A DNA stretch of 64,000 nucleotides from Bradyrhizobium sp. CER78 (GTDB lineage: Bacteria; Pseudomonadota; Alphaproteobacteria; Rhizobiales; Xanthobacteraceae): contig NZ_JARVWP010000004.1 of NCBI RefSeq assembly GCF_029846235.1, forward strand, positions 496,001-560,000, given 5' to 3'. The notes below the pieces were generated by a model. It did not search any database. It was not told the DNA's origin and saw nothing but the letters and a program-made list of their open reading frames with translations. A program made the position numbers and the translations under genes. How positions within the stretch are numbered: position 1 is the first letter of the stretch; each line of letters starts with the position of its first letter. Shown piece after piece: positions 34,868 to 44,937 of this stretch.

Positions 34868-35284
34868 TTACGCCGCCTCGGCTTCCTTGTCCTGGGCGGG
34901 ACCGGAGTCCCGGCCCTTGGCGTCGACGTCGCGGTCGACGAACTCGATCACGGCCATCGCCGCGTTGTCGCCGTAGCGGAAGCCGGCCTTGATGATGCGG
35001 GTGTAGCCGCCCTGGCGGTCCTTGTAGCGGGTCGCCAGCGTGTCGAACAGCTTCTTGACCTGGTCCTGGTCGCGCAGCTCCGAGATCGCCTGGCGGCGCA
35101 GGGCGAGGCCGCCCTTCTTGCCGAGGGTGACGAGCTTCTCGACGATCGGCCGCAGCTCCTTGGCCTTCGGCAGCGTGGTGACGATCTGCTCGTGCTTGAT
35201 CAGCGCGGCCGCCATGTTGGCGAACATCGCACGCCGGTGCTCGGCGGTGCGGTTGAGCTTCCGATGAACCTTGCCGTGACGCAT
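34868..35284 (-). CDS. rplQ: 50S ribosomal protein L17
   Basis: 138 residues. L17 binds near the exit tunnel of the 50S subunit. Diagnostic N-terminus [20 protein letters not shown], then [16 protein letters not shown] and the [20 protein letters not shown] segment. The last 20 residues are a charged extension longer than in E. coli. It is the last gene of the alpha operon, 163 nt after rpoA with a palindromic repeat between, and is followed by the terminator. Confidence 0.98.
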   Translation of the reverse strand: MRHGKVHRKLNRTAEHRRAMFANMAAALIKHEQIVTTLPKAKELRPIVEKLVTLGKKGGLALRRQAISELRDQDQVKKLFDTLATRYKDRQGGYTRIIKAGFRYGDNAAMAVIEFVDRDVDAKGRDSGPAQDKEAEAA

Positions 35285-35360
35285 TGACTTCTTCCTTCTT
35301 CAATTCTGTCGCGGTGGTTCAGCGACAAGTGCAGGCGGGCATCCTGCGTTCGCCCTGGGA

Positions 35361-35442
35361 CGTCATTCCGGGGCGGCTCGCAGAGCCGAACCCGGAATCT
35401 CGAGGTTCCGGGTTCGATGCTTCGCATCGCCCCGGAACGACG
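35361..35442. repeat. Palindromic repeat CGTCATTCCGGGGC type between rpoA and rplQ
   Basis: CGTCATTCCGGGGCGG at the left pairs with CGCCCCGGAACGACG at the right, and CCCGGAATCTCGAGGTTCCGGG forms the inner hairpin. Such elements are common in Bradyrhizobium intergenic DNA (recalled). Lying inside an operon, it might tune rplQ relative to rpoA. Confidence 0.8.
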
Positions 35443-35447
35443 AATTC

Positions 35448-36467
35448 TTAGTAGTGATCCTCAAAGCGCTTGGCGAGCTCGTCGATGTTCTCCGGCGGCC
35501 AGCCCGGCACTTCCATGCCGAGGTGCAGACCCATCTGGGCCAGCACTTCCTTGATCTCGTTCAGCGACTTGCGGCCGAAGTTCGGGGTGCGGAGCATTTC
35601 CGCTTCCGACTTCTGCACGAGGTCGCCGATGTAGACGATGTTGTCGTTCTTCAGGCAGTTTGCCGAACGCACCGACAGCTCGAGCTCGTCGACCTTCTTG
35701 AGGAACGCCGGGTTGAACGCGAGATCGGGGATGATCTCCTGCGTGACTTCCTTGCGCGGCTCTTCGAAGTTGACGAACACGTTGAGCTGATCCTGCAGGA
35801 TGCGCGCGGCATAGGCCACCGCGTCCTCCGGCGTGATCGCGCCGTTGGTCTCGATCGTCATGGTCAGCTTGTCGTAGTCGAGGATCTGGCCCTCACGGGT
35901 GTTCTCGACCTTGTAGGAGACCTTGCGGACCGGCGAGAACAGGCTGTCGACCGGGATCAGGCCGATCGGGGCGTCCTCGGGACGGTTGCGCTCGGCGGCG
36001 ACATAGCCCTTGCCGGTCGTGACCGTGAATTCCATGCGGATCTCGGCGCCGTCGTCCAGCGTGCAGAGCTGCAAATCGGGGTTGAGCACGGTGACGTCGC
36101 CGACGGTCTGGATGTCGCCGGCGGTGACGGCGCCCGGGCCCTGCTTCTTCACGACCATGCGCTTCGGGCCTTCGCCCTGCATCTTGATAGAGATGTCCTT
36201 GATGTTGAGGACGATGTCGGTGACGTCTTCACGGACACCGGCGATCGAGGAGAACTCGTGCAGCACGCCGTCGATGTGCACCGACTGCACCGCCGCGCCC
36301 TGCAGCGAGGACAGCAGGATGCGGCGCAGCGCGTTGCCGAGGGTCTGGCCGAAGCCGCGCTCGAGCGGCTCGGCGACCACGGTGGCGAACCGGCTCGCGT
36401 CCGAGCCCGGCGTCACCTGCAGCTTGTTCGGTCGAATGAGTTCTTGCCAATTTTTCTGGATCGTCAC
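35448..36467 (-). CDS. rpoA: RNA polymerase alpha subunit
   Basis: 339 residues. The N-terminal domain (about 1-235) dimerises and assembles beta and beta' ([22 protein letters not shown]); the C-terminal domain (about 250-330) binds UP elements and activators ([33 protein letters not shown] as [19 protein letters not shown]). It is in its usual alphaproteobacterial place between rpsK and rplQ. A hairpin with a short T run lies in the gap just upstream. Confidence 0.99.
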   Translation of the reverse strand: MTIQKNWQELIRPNKLQVTPGSDASRFATVVAEPLERGFGQTLGNALRRILLSSLQGAAVQSVHIDGVLHEFSSIAGVREDVTDIVLNIKDISIKMQGEGPKRMVVKKQGPGAVTAGDIQTVGDVTVLNPDLQLCTLDDGAEIRMEFTVTTGKGYVAAERNRPEDAPIGLIPVDSLFSPVRKVSYKVENTREGQILDYDKLTMTIETNGAITPEDAVAYAARILQDQLNVFVNFEEPRKEVTQEIIPDLAFNPAFLKKVDELELSVRSANCLKNDNIVYIGDLVQKSEAEMLRTPNFGRKSLNEIKEVLAQMGLHLGMEVPGWPPENIDELAKRFEDHY

Positions 36468-36550
36468 TTTTTCACCCTTTGCCGGTCATCGGGCCAATCG
36501 ATCGGCCAAACCTGGCGTTGGAGATCGCGGATCAGTCCGCGCGGTCAATT

Positions 36551-36587
36551 CCAAAAACCATCGCGGGGCGGCAGATGCCGCCCGCGA
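36551..36587 (-). promoter_or_regulatory. Hairpin with short T run between rpsK and rpoA
   Basis: TCGCGGGCGGC and GCCGCCCCGCGA (36561-36587) form a stem of about 11 bp with an ATCT loop on the minus strand, followed by GGTTTTTGG. It could be a partial terminator, attenuator or processing site just after rpsK; position and stem are certain, function is inference. Confidence 0.45.
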
Positions 36588-36595
36588 CTTACAGA

Positions 36596-36985
36596 TCAAA
36601 CGCGCCGACGCTTGCGCGGACGGCAGCCATTGTGCGGGATCGTGGTCACGTCGCGGATCGAGGTGACGGTGAAGCCCGCAGCCTGCAGCGCGCGCAGCGC
36701 CGACTCACGGCCCGAACCCGGGCCGGCCACTTCAACCTCCAGCGTGCGCATGCCGTGTTCCTGCGCCTTCTTGGAGACGTCTTCAGCCGCAACCTGCGCG
36801 GCATAGGGGGTCGACTTGCGCGAGCCCTTAAAGCCCATCGTGCCGGCCGACGACCAGGCGATGGTGTTGCCCTGCGCGTCGGTGATGGTGATCGTCGTGT
36901 TGTTGAACGACGAATTCACGTGCGCGATGCCGGAGGCGATGTTCTTGCGTTCGCGGCGGCGTACGCGGGTGGCTTCCTTGCCCAT
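36596..36985 (-). CDS. rpsK: 30S ribosomal protein S11
   Basis: 129 residues from ATG at 36983-36985 behind AGGAAAGG; the longer open frame starts poorly. S11 forms the 30S platform. Motifs: [30 protein letters not shown] split over 25-55, [16 protein letters not shown], and the C-terminal [18 protein letters not shown] ([14 protein letters not shown] in most bacteria). Second ribosomal gene of the alpha operon, 114 nt after rpsM. Confidence 0.98.
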   Translation of the reverse strand: MGKEATRVRRRERKNIASGIAHVNSSFNNTTITITDAQGNTIAWSSAGTMGFKGSRKSTPYAAQVAAEDVSKKAQEHGMRTLEVEVAGPGSGRESALRALQAAGFTVTSIRDVTTIPHNGCRPRKRRRV

Positions 36986-37050
36986 TTCAAACCTTTCCTG
37001 TGATCTCAACGCCGCCGTAGTGCCAGCGGCTACACCTCAAAACGCAAATG

Positions 37051-37076
37051 GCGAGTAGCGAATTTCGATTCGCTAC
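37051..37076. repeat. Hairpin repeat GTAGCGAAT...ATTCGCTAC between rpsM and rpsK
   Basis: GTAGCGAAT (37055-37063), loop TTCG, ATTCGCTAC (37068-37076) is a perfect 9-bp stem preceded by GCGA. The same GCGAGTAGCGAAT word occurs between tuf and rpsJ (49664-49676), so a small repeat family seems to have entered gaps of the superoperon. Confidence 0.6.
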
Positions 37077-37099
37077 CCCCCACCTGCAATTCGCAAAAC

Positions 37100-37468
37100 T
37101 TACTTCTTCTTGCCGGCGATCGCCTTGGCCGGCCCCTTGCGCGTGCGCGCATTGGTGTGGGTGCGCTGGCCGCGCACCGGCAGACCGCGGCGATGACGCA
37201 GGCCGCGATAGCAGCCGAGGTCCATCAGCCGCTTGATGTTGATGCCGACCTCGCGACGGAGGTCGCCCTCAACCAGATAGTCGCGGTCGATGACTTCGCG
37301 GATCTGGAGGACCTCCTGGTCGGTCAACTGGTTGACACGACGATCCACGGGGATCTTCACCTTCTCCATGATGTCGGCAGCGTTCTTCTGGCCGATGCCA
37401 TGGATGTACTGAAGCGCGATCAGGACGCGCTTGTTGGTCGGGATGTTGACGCCGGCAATACGGGCCAC
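37100..37468 (-). CDS. rpsM: 30S ribosomal protein S13
   Basis: 122 residues. S13 sits in the 30S head, contacting the 50S and the P-site tRNA. N-terminus [20 protein letters not shown], helix [14 protein letters not shown], and the basic C-terminal [25 protein letters not shown] are diagnostic. It opens the alpha operon proper, 190 nt downstream of adk, so a separate promoter there is plausible though none was recognised. Confidence 0.98.
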   Translation of the reverse strand: MARIAGVNIPTNKRVLIALQYIHGIGQKNAADIMEKVKIPVDRRVNQLTDQEVLQIREVIDRDYLVEGDLRREVGINIKRLMDLGCYRGLRHRRGLPVRGQRTHTNARTRKGPAKAIAGKKK

Positions 37469-37658
37469 GGACTTCTCTCCTGTCGCCGCTCCATCACGGA
37501 TACGGGCTTCTCAAGTTCTTGCTACCTGCGGGCTTGTGTCCACAAACGCGAACACGACGCCCACCCCTCGTGTCCTTTGGGGCCCGGCATCGTCATAAAA
37601 CTATCCGACTTGGATGCGGGGCTTATTAAAGGATTCATGTCGGTTTCGTCAACCGCTC

Positions 37659-38537
37659 CTAGCGTTTAGCTCGCTTTTTCGTGAGCTTTTTTGCTGCCTT
37701 TTTGGGCGCTTTTACCCCCTTCCGGGCATTCGCAGCGCTGGCGGCCTTCTTTCCAGCCTTCTTGGCGGCTTTCTTCGTCCCCCTGGTGTTGGAGACCGCC
37801 TTGGTGGCCTTCCGGGCTGGTTTGGCGGCCTTCTTGACCGATTTAGCAGCCTTCTTGGCCGCCTTCTTCGCGGTCTTCTTGGCCGTCTTGGAGGCCTTCG
37901 ACGCGCTCTTGGCAGCCCGCTTGGGCTCCTCGTGCTCCTTCGGCTCCAGCGCGCCGAGCGCGGTCAGGATCCGGTTGATCTCGCGGGTGACGTGCTCGAT
38001 GGTCATCATGCCATCGACCGTCAGCAGCTTCCGCCGTTCCGAATAATAGTGAATCAGCGGTTCCGTCATGGAACGGTACTGCGCCAGGCGCTTGGTCAGC
38101 ACTTCCGGCGTGTCGTCGAGGCGCACTTCCTCGCCGCGCGCACGGGTTTCCTCGGCACGCTTCTCGACTCGGGCGAGCAGCGCGCTCTCGTTGACGCGCA
38201 GCTCAACGACGGCATCAAGCTTCAGGTGCTTCTTCTTGAGCAGTTCGTCGAGCGCTTCGGCCTGCGGCACGGTGCGCGGGAAGCCGTCGAGAATGAAGCC
38301 CTTCTTGGCATCCGCCTCCTCGATTCGGTCGGCGATGATTCCCACCACGACCTCGTCGGGAACCAGGCCGCCATTGGCCATGATCTCCTTGGCCTGCAGG
38401 CCGACCGGGGTGCCTGCGGCAACCGCCGCGCGCAGCATCTCGCCGGTCGAGAGCTGAACGATGCCATGCCGGTGCACCAGCCGCTGCGCCTGGGTTCCCT
38501 TGCCCGAGCCCGGCGGCCCCAAAAGGATCAATCTCAT
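37659..38537 (-). CDS. adk: Adenylate kinase with long Lys/Ala-rich C-terminal tail
   Basis: 292 residues against about 190-215 for typical bacterial enzymes. It converts ATP + AMP to 2 ADP. The core (1-198) is complete: P-loop GPPGSGKGT (7-15), DGFPRT (84-89), and a short LID without the zinc Cys. Residues 199-292 are an added tail of repeated AKK/KKAAK units with about one third Lys, like histone H1 or the HU-type tails, so the protein could bind nucleic acid or ribosomes (inference). The reading frame is continuous, with no frameshift, and its position between secY and rpsM is standard. Confidence 0.96.
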   Translation of the reverse strand: MRLILLGPPGSGKGTQAQRLVHRHGIVQLSTGEMLRAAVAAGTPVGLQAKEIMANGGLVPDEVVVGIIADRIEEADAKKGFILDGFPRTVPQAEALDELLKKKHLKLDAVVELRVNESALLARVEKRAEETRARGEEVRLDDTPEVLTKRLAQYRSMTEPLIHYYSERRKLLTVDGMMTIEHVTREINRILTALGALEPKEHEEPKRAAKSASKASKTAKKTAKKAAKKAAKSVKKAAKPARKATKAVSNTRGTKKAAKKAGKKAASAANARKGVKAPKKAAKKLTKKRAKR

Positions 38538-38608
38538 ATCTGTTTCGCCCCCCGGCTAGGTGGGCGACGTCCGCACACCTGTGTTTTGAGTTCGAAGCCG
38601 CGCCGCAA

Positions 38609-39943
38609 TCAGCGGCGGCGGCCTCCCCTGAGCTTCGACTTCCTGATCAGCCCTTCATACTGATGAGCGAGCAGATAGCCTTGCACCTGCGACACCGTGT
38701 CCATCGTCACGCTGACGACGATCAGGAGCGAGGTGCCACCAAAGTAGAACGGGACCGAGGCATAGGAAATCAGAATTTCCGGAATCAGGCAGACGATCGC
38801 CAGATAGATCGCGCCGAGCACCGTGATGCGCGACAGCACGTAGTCGATATATTCCGCCGTGCGCTCACCGGGCCGGATGCCCGGGATGAAGCCGCCATGC
38901 TTCTTGAGATTGTCCGCGGTCTCGGTCGGGTTGAACACGATCGCGGTGTAGAAGAAGGCGAAGAACACGATCAGCGCCAGATAGAGTAGCAGGAACAGCG
39001 GACGGCCGTGGCTGAGCTGGGTGGTGAGCCACTGGAACCACTCCGGTCCCTTGCCGGCGTTGAAGTTCGCGACCGTGGTCGGCAGCAGCAGCAACGACGA
39101 GGCGAAGATCGGCGGAATCACGCCCGAGGTGTTGAGCTTGAGCGGCAGATGCGAGGACTGGCCCTCGAACATCTTGTTGCCGACCTGGCGCTTCGGATAC
39201 TGGATCAGCAGCCGGCGCTGGGCGCGTTCCATGAACACGATGAAGGCGATCACGGCGACCGCCATCACGATGACGATCAGGATCAGGCCGGTCGACATTG
39301 CGCCCTGGCGGCCGAGTTCCAGCATGTTGGCGAGCGCCGACGGCAGCTCGGCGACGATGCCGGACAGGATGATCAGCGAAATACCGTTGCCGATGCCGCG
39401 CGAGGTGATCTGCTCGCCGAGCCACATCAGGAACATGGTGCCGCCGGTCAACGTGATCGCGGTCGAGATCCGGAAGAACATGCCGGGGTCGCTGACGACG
39501 TTGCCGGCGCCTTCGAGGCCGATCGCGATGCCGTAGGACTGGAACAGCGCCAGGATCACCGTCAGATAGCGGGTGTACTGGTTCAGCGTCTTGCGGCCCG
39601 CCTCGCCTTCCTTCTTGAGCGCCTCGAGCTGCGGTGACACGGTGGTCAGCAGTTGCACGATGATCGATGCCGAGATGTACGGCATGATGTTGAGTGCGAA
39701 GATCGCCATGCGGTGGATGCCGCCGCCGGCGAACATGTTGAACATGCCGAGGATGCCGCCGGACTGGCTGCGGAACACCTGCTCCCAGATGTTGGGATCG
39801 ATGCCGGGCAGCGGGATGTAGGTGCCCAGCCGATAAACAAGCAGCGCACCCAGGGTGAACCAGATGCGCTTCTTCAGCTCGTCGGCTTTCGCCAGCTGTC
39901 CGAAATTGAGGTTGGCGGCAAGTTGTTCGGCTGCTGAGACCAT
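38609..39943 (-). CDS. secY: Protein translocase subunit SecY
   Basis: 444 residues from ATG at 39941-39943 behind GGGAGAAAG. SecY is the ten-helix channel through which Sec substrates cross or enter the inner membrane. Features: cytoplasmic start AEQLAANLNFGQLAKADELKKRI, plug region GIHRMAIFALNIMPYISASII, the C4/C5 loops with ERAQRRLLIQYPKRQVG and GERTAEYIDYVLSRITVLG, and the basic end LIRKSKLRGGRRR. It lies between rplO and adk as usual. Confidence 0.98.
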   Translation of the reverse strand: MVSAAEQLAANLNFGQLAKADELKKRIWFTLGALLVYRLGTYIPLPGIDPNIWEQVFRSQSGGILGMFNMFAGGGIHRMAIFALNIMPYISASIIVQLLTTVSPQLEALKKEGEAGRKTLNQYTRYLTVILALFQSYGIAIGLEGAGNVVSDPGMFFRISTAITLTGGTMFLMWLGEQITSRGIGNGISLIILSGIVAELPSALANMLELGRQGAMSTGLILIVIVMAVAVIAFIVFMERAQRRLLIQYPKRQVGNKMFEGQSSHLPLKLNTSGVIPPIFASSLLLLPTTVANFNAGKGPEWFQWLTTQLSHGRPLFLLLYLALIVFFAFFYTAIVFNPTETADNLKKHGGFIPGIRPGERTAEYIDYVLSRITVLGAIYLAIVCLIPEILISYASVPFYFGGTSLLIVVSVTMDTVSQVQGYLLAHQYEGLIRKSKLRGGRRR

Positions 39944-40065
39944 GTTCGGCTTTCTCCCGGAGCCCGCTTCGCCGACGCCCCAAGAACTCGTTCTATCGGG
40001 GCAATCGGCAGACACCGGACATTATCTGGTGCTCGGCCTCGATAAGTCCATCATTCGATCTGCGG

Positions 40066-40090
40066 ATTGCCCGCGCCGTGCGCGGGCAAT
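40066..40090. repeat. Perfect palindrome between rplO and secY
   Basis: ATTGCCCGCGC (40066-40076) and GCGCGGGCAAT (40080-40090) are exact inverted copies with a 3-nt loop, in the 157-nt rplO-secY gap, flanked by GCGGATT on one side and GACGC on the other. No T run follows on either strand. Confidence 0.65.
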
Positions 40091-40100
40091 GACGCAGATG

Positions 40101-40586
40101 TTACGCCGCCTCGCCTTCTTCCTTGGCGGGGGCCAGGATCTTGACCGAGCCGCCGGCCTTTTCGACCGCGGCAATGGCCGACTTGGAAGCGCCATGCGCT
40201 TCGATGGTCAGCTTGGTCTTGATCTCGCCGCGGCCGAGCAGCCGCAGGCCGTCCTTGGCGCGGCGCAGCACGCCGGCCTTGACCAGCGTCTCGACGGTCA
40301 CGGTCTCGCTGGCGTTGACCAGCTTGTTGTCGATCGCTTCCTGCAGACGGTCGAGATTGATCTCGGCGAAGTCGAGCCGGAAGATGTTGTTGAAGCCGCG
40401 CTTCGGCAGACGGCGATGCATCGGCATCTGGCCGCCTTCGAAACCCTTGATGCGGACGCCCGAACGCGCGGTCTGGCCCTTGCCGCCGCGGCCCGAGGTC
40501 TTGCCCTTGCCGGAACCGATGCCACGGCCGACACGCATGCGCTTCTTGCGCGAGCCGGCGTTGTCGGCGATATCGCTGAGCTTCAT
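40101..40586 (-). CDS. rplO: 50S ribosomal protein L15
   Basis: 161 residues. L15 is a late-assembling 50S protein. N-terminus [20 protein letters not shown], then the Gly-rich [19 protein letters not shown] and [20 protein letters not shown] are diagnostic. It follows rpmD by 21 nt and precedes secY by 157 nt, a gap with a palindrome. Confidence 0.98.
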   Translation of the reverse strand: MKLSDIADNAGSRKKRMRVGRGIGSGKGKTSGRGGKGQTARSGVRIKGFEGGQMPMHRRLPKRGFNNIFRLDFAEINLDRLQEAIDNKLVNASETVTVETLVKAGVLRRAKDGLRLLGRGEIKTKLTIEAHGASKSAIAAVEKAGGSVKILAPAKEEGEAA

Positions 40587-40607
40587 CGCCCTTCTCCTTA
40601 TCTCTGC

Positions 40608-40799
40608 TTACTCGCCGACGACGCGGACGAGATGCTGAACCTTGCTGATCATGCCGCGAACTTCAGGAGTGTCCTGCAGCTCGGCAACCCGGCCGATCTT
40701 GTTGAGCTTGAGGCCGATCAGCGTCGAACGCTGCGAGTGATGGCGGCGGATCGCGCTGCCGGTCTGCTCGACCTTGATCGTCTTGCTGGCCTTGGCCAT
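40608..40799 (-). CDS. rpmD: 50S ribosomal protein L30
   Basis: 63 residues: [20 protein letters not shown] and [20 protein letters not shown], then [13 protein letters not shown], the whole short L30 fold. It lies 39 nt after rpsE and 21 nt before rplO in the spc part of the superoperon. Confidence 0.97.
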   Translation of the reverse strand: MAKASKTIKVEQTGSAIRRHHSQRSTLIGLKLNKIGRVAELQDTPEVRGMISKVQHLVRVVGE

Positions 40800-40838
40800 G
40801 ACAGTAACTCCGAATAGCGCTTCGAAAAGCGCGCGTTG

Positions 40839-41414
40839 TTATTCCGCCACCACTTCGGCGTCGCCGCCGACGCGGCGCGACTGCAGGGTGGAGACCTTGA
40901 TGTTGCGGCGCGCAGCCACCGAGCGCGGCGAATCCTGATGCTTCAGCGCGTCGAAGGTGGCGCGAACCATGTTGTAGGGATTCGACGAGCCGATCGACTT
41001 CGCCACCACGTCCTGGATGCCGAGCGTCTCGAACACCGCGCGCATCGGGCCGCCGGCGATGATGCCGGTACCCGCCGGAGCGGTGCGCAGATAGACGCGG
41101 CCGGCGCCGTGACGGCCGGCGACGTCGTGATGCAACGTGCGGCCTTCGCGCAGCGCGACGCGGGTCAGGTTGCGCTTCGCCGACTCGGTCGCCTTGCGGA
41201 TCGCTTCCGGAACTTCGCGCGCCTTGCCGTGGCCGAAACCGACCCGGCCCTTCTGATCGCCGATCACGACCAGCGCCGCAAAGCCGAAGCGCTTGCCGCC
41301 CTTGACGACCTTCGCCACGCGATTGATGTGGACGAGCTTGTCGACGAACTCGCTGTCGCGCTCCTCGCGCTCCCTGCTCCGTTCGCGTCCGCCGCGTTCG
41401 CGTTCACCTGCCAT
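40839..41414 (-). CDS. rpsE: 30S ribosomal protein S5
   Basis: 191 residues from ATG at 41412-41414; a TTG four codons earlier is in frame. S5 helps decoding accuracy and mRNA unwinding. A charged N-terminal extension of about 24 residues ([20 protein letters not shown]) precedes the core [37 protein letters not shown] and [20 protein letters not shown]. The extension is typical of alphaproteobacteria. It follows rplR by 58 nt. Confidence 0.98.
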   Translation of the reverse strand: MAGERERGGRERSREREERDSEFVDKLVHINRVAKVVKGGKRFGFAALVVIGDQKGRVGFGHGKAREVPEAIRKATESAKRNLTRVALREGRTLHHDVAGRHGAGRVYLRTAPAGTGIIAGGPMRAVFETLGIQDVVAKSIGSSNPYNMVRATFDALKHQDSPRSVAARRNIKVSTLQSRRVGGDAEVVAE

Positions 41415-41472
41415 GGTGTTTTCCAATCTCTAGGAGGCTTGCGCCTCTTTCCTCGTAATCGTTCAAATTCGG

Positions 41473-41832
41473 TTAGAAGCTGAGCCCGCCTTCGCGCGCC
41501 GCATCCGCGAGCGCCTTGACGCGCCCGTGATAGATGTAGGCGCCGCGATCGAACACGACTTCCTTGACACCCTTCTGCGCCGCGCGTTCCGCCAGCAGCT
41601 TGCCGACGGCCTTCGCCGCATCGATGTCGGCGCCGGTCTTGCCGGCGTCGCGCATGGTCTTCTCCAGCGACGAAGCGGAGGCGAGCGTCTCGCCCTTCTG
41701 GTCGTCGATGACCTGGGCGTAGATGTGCTTGGACGAGCGGAACACCGACAGCCGCGGACGGCCGCCTGCCGAGCGGCGAAGCGCAAGGCGCACGCGCTGC
41801 TTGCGCCGGGCATTCGTAACCTTGAGTGACAT
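41473..41832 (-). CDS. rplR: 50S ribosomal protein L18
   Basis: 119 residues. L18 binds 5S r[52 protein letters not shown], and the closing [19 protein letters not shown] match the family throughout. 11 nt after rplF, 58 nt before rpsE. Confidence 0.98.
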   Translation of the reverse strand: MSLKVTNARRKQRVRLALRRSAGGRPRLSVFRSSKHIYAQVIDDQKGETLASASSLEKTMRDAGKTGADIDAAKAVGKLLAERAAQKGVKEVVFDRGAYIYHGRVKALADAAREGGLSF

Positions 41833-41843
41833 GACCGGCTCCG

Positions 41844-42377
41844 TTACTTCTTCTTGCCTTCCTTGCGGAAGATGAATTCGTTGGCGTACTTCACGCCCTT
41901 GCCCTTGTAGGGCTCCGGCGGACGGTAGGCGCGGATCTCTGCGGCGACCTGGCCGACGCGCTGCGGATCGTTGCCGGTGATCGTGATCTCGGTCGGCTTC
42001 GGCACCGCGATGGTGATGCCTTCCGGGATCGCGTAGACCACGTCGTGGCTGTAGCCGAGCGCGAGCTGCAGGTTCTTGCCCTGCATCGCGGCGCGGTAAC
42101 CTACGCCGGTGATCTCGAGCTTCTTCTCGAAGCCCTTGGTGACGCCCTCGACGAGGTTGGCGACCTGCGCGCGCGCGGTGCCGTACATCGCCTGCGCACG
42201 GTTGGTCTTGACGCGCGGAGCGACCTTGACCTGGCCGTTCTCGAACTTCACCTCGACGTCGTCATGCACGACGAACTGAAGCGCGCCCTTCGGCCCCTTC
42301 ACCTTCACCGTCTGGCCCTCGACAGTCGCCGTCACACCCGACGGGATCGTCACCGGCCGCTTGCCGATACGTGACAT
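41844..42377 (-). CDS. rplF: 50S ribosomal protein L6
   Basis: 177 residues. L6 lies near the GTPase centre of the 50S subunit. [36 protein letters not shown], the [20 protein letters not shown] repeat and the C-terminal [19 protein letters not shown] are diagnostic. 14 nt after rpsH, 11 nt before rplR. Confidence 0.98.
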   Translation of the reverse strand: MSRIGKRPVTIPSGVTATVEGQTVKVKGPKGALQFVVHDDVEVKFENGQVKVAPRVKTNRAQAMYGTARAQVANLVEGVTKGFEKKLEITGVGYRAAMQGKNLQLALGYSHDVVYAIPEGITIAVPKPTEITITGNDPQRVGQVAAEIRAYRPPEPYKGKGVKYANEFIFRKEGKKK

Positions 42378-42391
42378 CGCAATATCCTTCC

Positions 42392-42790
42392 TCAGAACAC
42401 CGTGAAGAGAACTTCGCCGCCCACATTGGCGTCGCGCGCCTCGTGGTCAGCCATGATTCCCTTCGGCGTCGACAACACCGAAATGCCGAGACCGTTGTTC
42501 ACGCGCGGCAGGTTCTTCACCGAGGCGTAAACGCGGCGGCCCGGCTTCGACACCCGCTCGATCTCGCGGATCACGGGCTCGCCGTCGAAATACTTCAGCT
42601 CGATCTCGAGCTCGCTGCGGCCCGAGGCATGCTCGACGCTGGCGTAGCCGCGGATGTAACCCTCGGACTTCAGCACTTCGAGCACGTTGGCGCGCATCTT
42701 CGAGCCGGGGCTCGAGACCTTGGACTTCGAACGCATCTGCGCGTTGCGGATGCGGGTGATGAGATCGCTGATCGGATCGTGCGTAGACAT
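42392..42790 (-). CDS. rpsH: 30S ribosomal protein S8
   Basis: 132 residues. S8 binds the central domain of 16S rRNA; in E. coli it represses the spc operon by binding its mRNA near rpl[32 protein letters not shown], and the C-terminal [20 protein letters not shown] with GGEVLFTVF are characteristic. 16 nt after rpsN. Confidence 0.98.
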   Translation of the reverse strand: MSTHDPISDLITRIRNAQMRSKSKVSSPGSKMRANVLEVLKSEGYIRGYASVEHASGRSELEIELKYFDGEPVIREIERVSKPGRRVYASVKNLPRVNNGLGISVLSTPKGIMADHEARDANVGGEVLFTVF

Positions 42791-42806
42791 TGTTCCGACC
42801 CTCCCC

Positions 42807-43112
42807 TTACCAGCTCGACTTCACGAGGCCGGGAACCAGGCCCTTGGAGCCGAGTTCACGCAGCGCGATGCGCGAGAGCTTGTTCTTGCGATAGTTCGAG
42901 CGCGGACGCCCGGTCAGCTCGCAACGGTTGCGGATGCGCGTCGGCGACGAGTTGCGCGGCATCTCGGCGAGCTTCAACGTCGCCGCGAAGCGCTCTTCCA
43001 TCGGCTTGGTCTTGTCGGCGATGATCGCCTTCAGCTTCTCGCGGCGCGGGCCGGCGTTCTTCGCCATCCGCTTGCGCCGGTTGTTCTTCTCGACTGAACT
43101 CTTCTTTGCCAT
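42807..43112 (-). CDS. rpsN: 30S ribosomal protein S14, long zinc-independent form
   Basis: 101 residues, the long form without the CxxC zinc motifs. [60 protein letters not shown] and [18 protein letters not shown] cover the family. It lies 46 nt after rplE. Confidence 0.98.
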   Translation of the reverse strand: MAKKSSVEKNNRRKRMAKNAGPRREKLKAIIADKTKPMEERFAATLKLAEMPRNSSPTRIRNRCELTGRPRSNYRKNKLSRIALRELGSKGLVPGLVKSSW

Positions 43113-43158
43113 GCTTGGCTCCTGGGTATCCGCGTTTGAGTGGCTTTGGCTCAGCTAC

Positions 43159-43716
43159 TCACTGCCGGAACGGGAAATTGAAAGCGGTCAACAAGGCACG
43201 TGCCTCGTCGTCGGTCTTGGCGGTGGTGCAGACCGTGATGTCCATGCCACGCGCTTCCGAGACCTTGTCGAAGTCGATCTCGGGGAAAATGATGTGCTCC
43301 TTGATGCCGAGCGAATAGTTGCCGCGGCCGTCGAAGCTCTTCGGGTTCAGGCCGCGGAAGTCGCGGACGCGGGGCAGCGCCACGTTCACCAGGCGGTCGA
43401 TGAACTCGTACATATGGGCCTTGCGCAGCGTGACCTTGCAGCCGATCGGCTGGTTCTCACGCAGCTTGAAGGTCGCGATCGCGATCCGCGAATAGGTCAC
43501 GATCGCCTTCTGGCCGGCGATCTGGGTCAGCTCGGCGGCGGCGGTCTCGGCCTTCTTGCGGTCGTTGACGGAGTCGCCCACGCCCATGTTGAGCACGACC
43601 TTGTCGAGGCGCGGCACCTGCATCACGTTGGCATAACCGAACTTCTCGGTCATCATGCCGCGGATCTTCTTGTCGTACTCCGCGCGCAGACGCGGCGTGT
43701 AAGCTGTATCAGCCAT
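43159..43716 (-). CDS. rplE: 50S ribosomal protein L5
   Basis: 185 residues from the ATG at 43714-43716; longer frames run antisense-like into rplX. L5 binds 5S rRNA and contacts the P-site t[63 protein letters not shown] and [20 protein letters not shown] are diagnostic. Its start lies 8 nt inside the end of rplX, a translational coupling. Confidence 0.98.
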   Translation of the reverse strand: MADTAYTPRLRAEYDKKIRGMMTEKFGYANVMQVPRLDKVVLNMGVGDSVNDRKKAETAAAELTQIAGQKAIVTYSRIAIATFKLRENQPIGCKVTLRKAHMYEFIDRLVNVALPRVRDFRGLNPKSFDGRGNYSLGIKEHIIFPEIDFDKVSEARGMDITVCTTAKTDDEARALLTAFNFPFRQ

Positions 43717-44023
43717 CGATCTCTGCTCCCGAGCTCTTGGCAACACGAACCTTCTTGCCATCGGCCTGAATCTTGAACCCGATGCGGGTCGGCTTTCCGT
43801 CCTTGCCGACATACGCAATGTTGGAAAGGTCGATCGGCATCTCCTTGGAGATGATGCCGCCTTCCTGGGTCTGGGTCTGCTTCTGGTGACGCTTCACCAT
43901 GTTGATGCCGCGGACGAGAGCCTTGTTCTCGTCCGGACGCACCTCGAACACCTCGCCGGTGCGACCCTTGTCGCGGCCGGTGAGCACCATCACCTTGTCG
44001 CCCTTGCGGATCTTGGCAGCCAT
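43709..44023 (-). CDS. rplX: 50S ribosomal protein L24
   Basis: 104 residues. L24 starts 50S assembly. [20 protein letters not shown] (KOW motif), [20 protein letters not shown] and [10 protein letters not shown] match. Its ATG overlaps the rplN stop by 1 nt (TGATG) and its end overlaps rplE by 8 nt. The open frame extends upstream only inside rplN. Confidence 0.98.
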   Translation of the reverse strand: MAAKIRKGDKVMVLTGRDKGRTGEVFEVRPDENKALVRGINMVKRHQKQTQTQEGGIISKEMPIDLSNIAYVGKDGKPTRIGFKIQADGKKVRVAKSSGAEIDG

Positions 44024-44391
44024 CACAGCACCTCCGGCGCGAGCGAAATGATCTTCATGTGGTTCTTGGCGCGCAGCTCGCGCGGCACCGGCCCGAAGAT
44101 ACGGGTGCCGACCGGCTCGGACTGATTGTTGATTAGCACGGCGGCGTTGCGGTCGAAACGGATGACCGAACCGTCGGCGCGGCGGATGTCCTTGCGGACC
44201 CGGACCACGACGGCCTTCATCACGTCGCCCTTCTTCACCTTGCCACGCGGAATGGCTTCCTTGATCGACACAACGATAACGTCGCCCACGGTGGCATAGC
44301 GGCGCTTGGAACCTCCAAGAACCTTGATGCACATGACACGGCGTGCGCCAGAATTATCGGCCACGTCGAGGTTGGTCTGCATCTGAATCAT
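44023..44391 (-). CDS. rplN: 50S ribosomal protein L14
   Basis: 122 residues, the standard length. L14 lies at the intersubunit face. [60 protein letters not shown] and [20 protein letters not shown] are strongly conserved. 75 nt after rpsQ; it overlaps rplX by 1 nt. Confidence 0.98.
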
Positions 44392-44466
44392 TGATGCACC
44401 TCGTCCTCTTTCTGCGCTTTAGCGCGCTCAAAATTTCCCTGAATGACTTCGGCCAGGCCGAGGTAA

Positions 44467-44715
44467 TCAGGCCGTTTTCTTGTGTTCGCCCCGGACCACG
44501 GTCCAGCGCTTCAGCTTCGAGATCGGCTTCGATTCCTCGATCCAGACCATGTCGCCCGGCTTGAACTGGTTGTTCTCGTCGTGCGCGTGGTAGTTCTTGG
44601 AACGGCGGATCGTCTTCTTGTAGATCGGGTGGGTGAAGCGGCGATCGACGCGCACCACGATGGTCTTGGCTTGCTTGTCGCTGACGACCACGCCCTGCAG
44701 AGTACGTTTCGGCAT
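44467..44715 (-). CDS. rpsQ: 30S ribosomal protein S17
   Basis: 82 residues: [61 protein letters not shown]17 binds 16S rRNA early in 30S assembly. 10 nt after rpmC; a 75-nt gap follows before rplN. Confidence 0.98.
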   Translation of the reverse strand: MPKRTLQGVVVSDKQAKTIVVRVDRRFTHPIYKKTIRRSKNYHAHDENNQFKPGDMVWIEESKPISKLKRWTVVRGEHKKTA

Positions 44716-44725
44716 AGCTGGCCCC

Positions 44726-44932
44726 TTACTTCTTCTTCGCGCGCAGCTGCGCGGCGATGGTCTTGATACGAGCGATGTCGCGGCGGGCTTCCCGCATCCG
44801 CGACGTGTTCTCCAGCTGCCCGGTGGCGCGCTGGAAACGCAGGTTGAAGCGTTCCTTCTTCAGGTTCAGGACCGCGTCTTCCCGCTGGTCGTCGCTCATC
44901 GCGCGAATGTCTTCAACTTTCATCTCGGCCAT
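44726..44932 (-). CDS. rpmC: 50S ribosomal protein L29
   Basis: 68 residues, two helices: [20 protein letters not shown], then [20 protein letters not shown] and the basic end [17 protein letters not shown]29 sits at the tunnel exit near the SRP/trigger-factor site. 5 nt after rplP. Confidence 0.98.
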   Translation of the reverse strand: MAEMKVEDIRAMSDDQREDAVLNLKKERFNLRFQRATGQLENTSRMREARRDIARIKTIAAQLRAKKK

Positions 44933-44937
44933 GGCGA

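Noticed and set aside
37659..37960. A separate histone-like gene in place of the adk tail
   Set aside because: The Lys-rich part is in the same uninterrupted frame as the kinase and has no start codon with ribosome binding site of its own.
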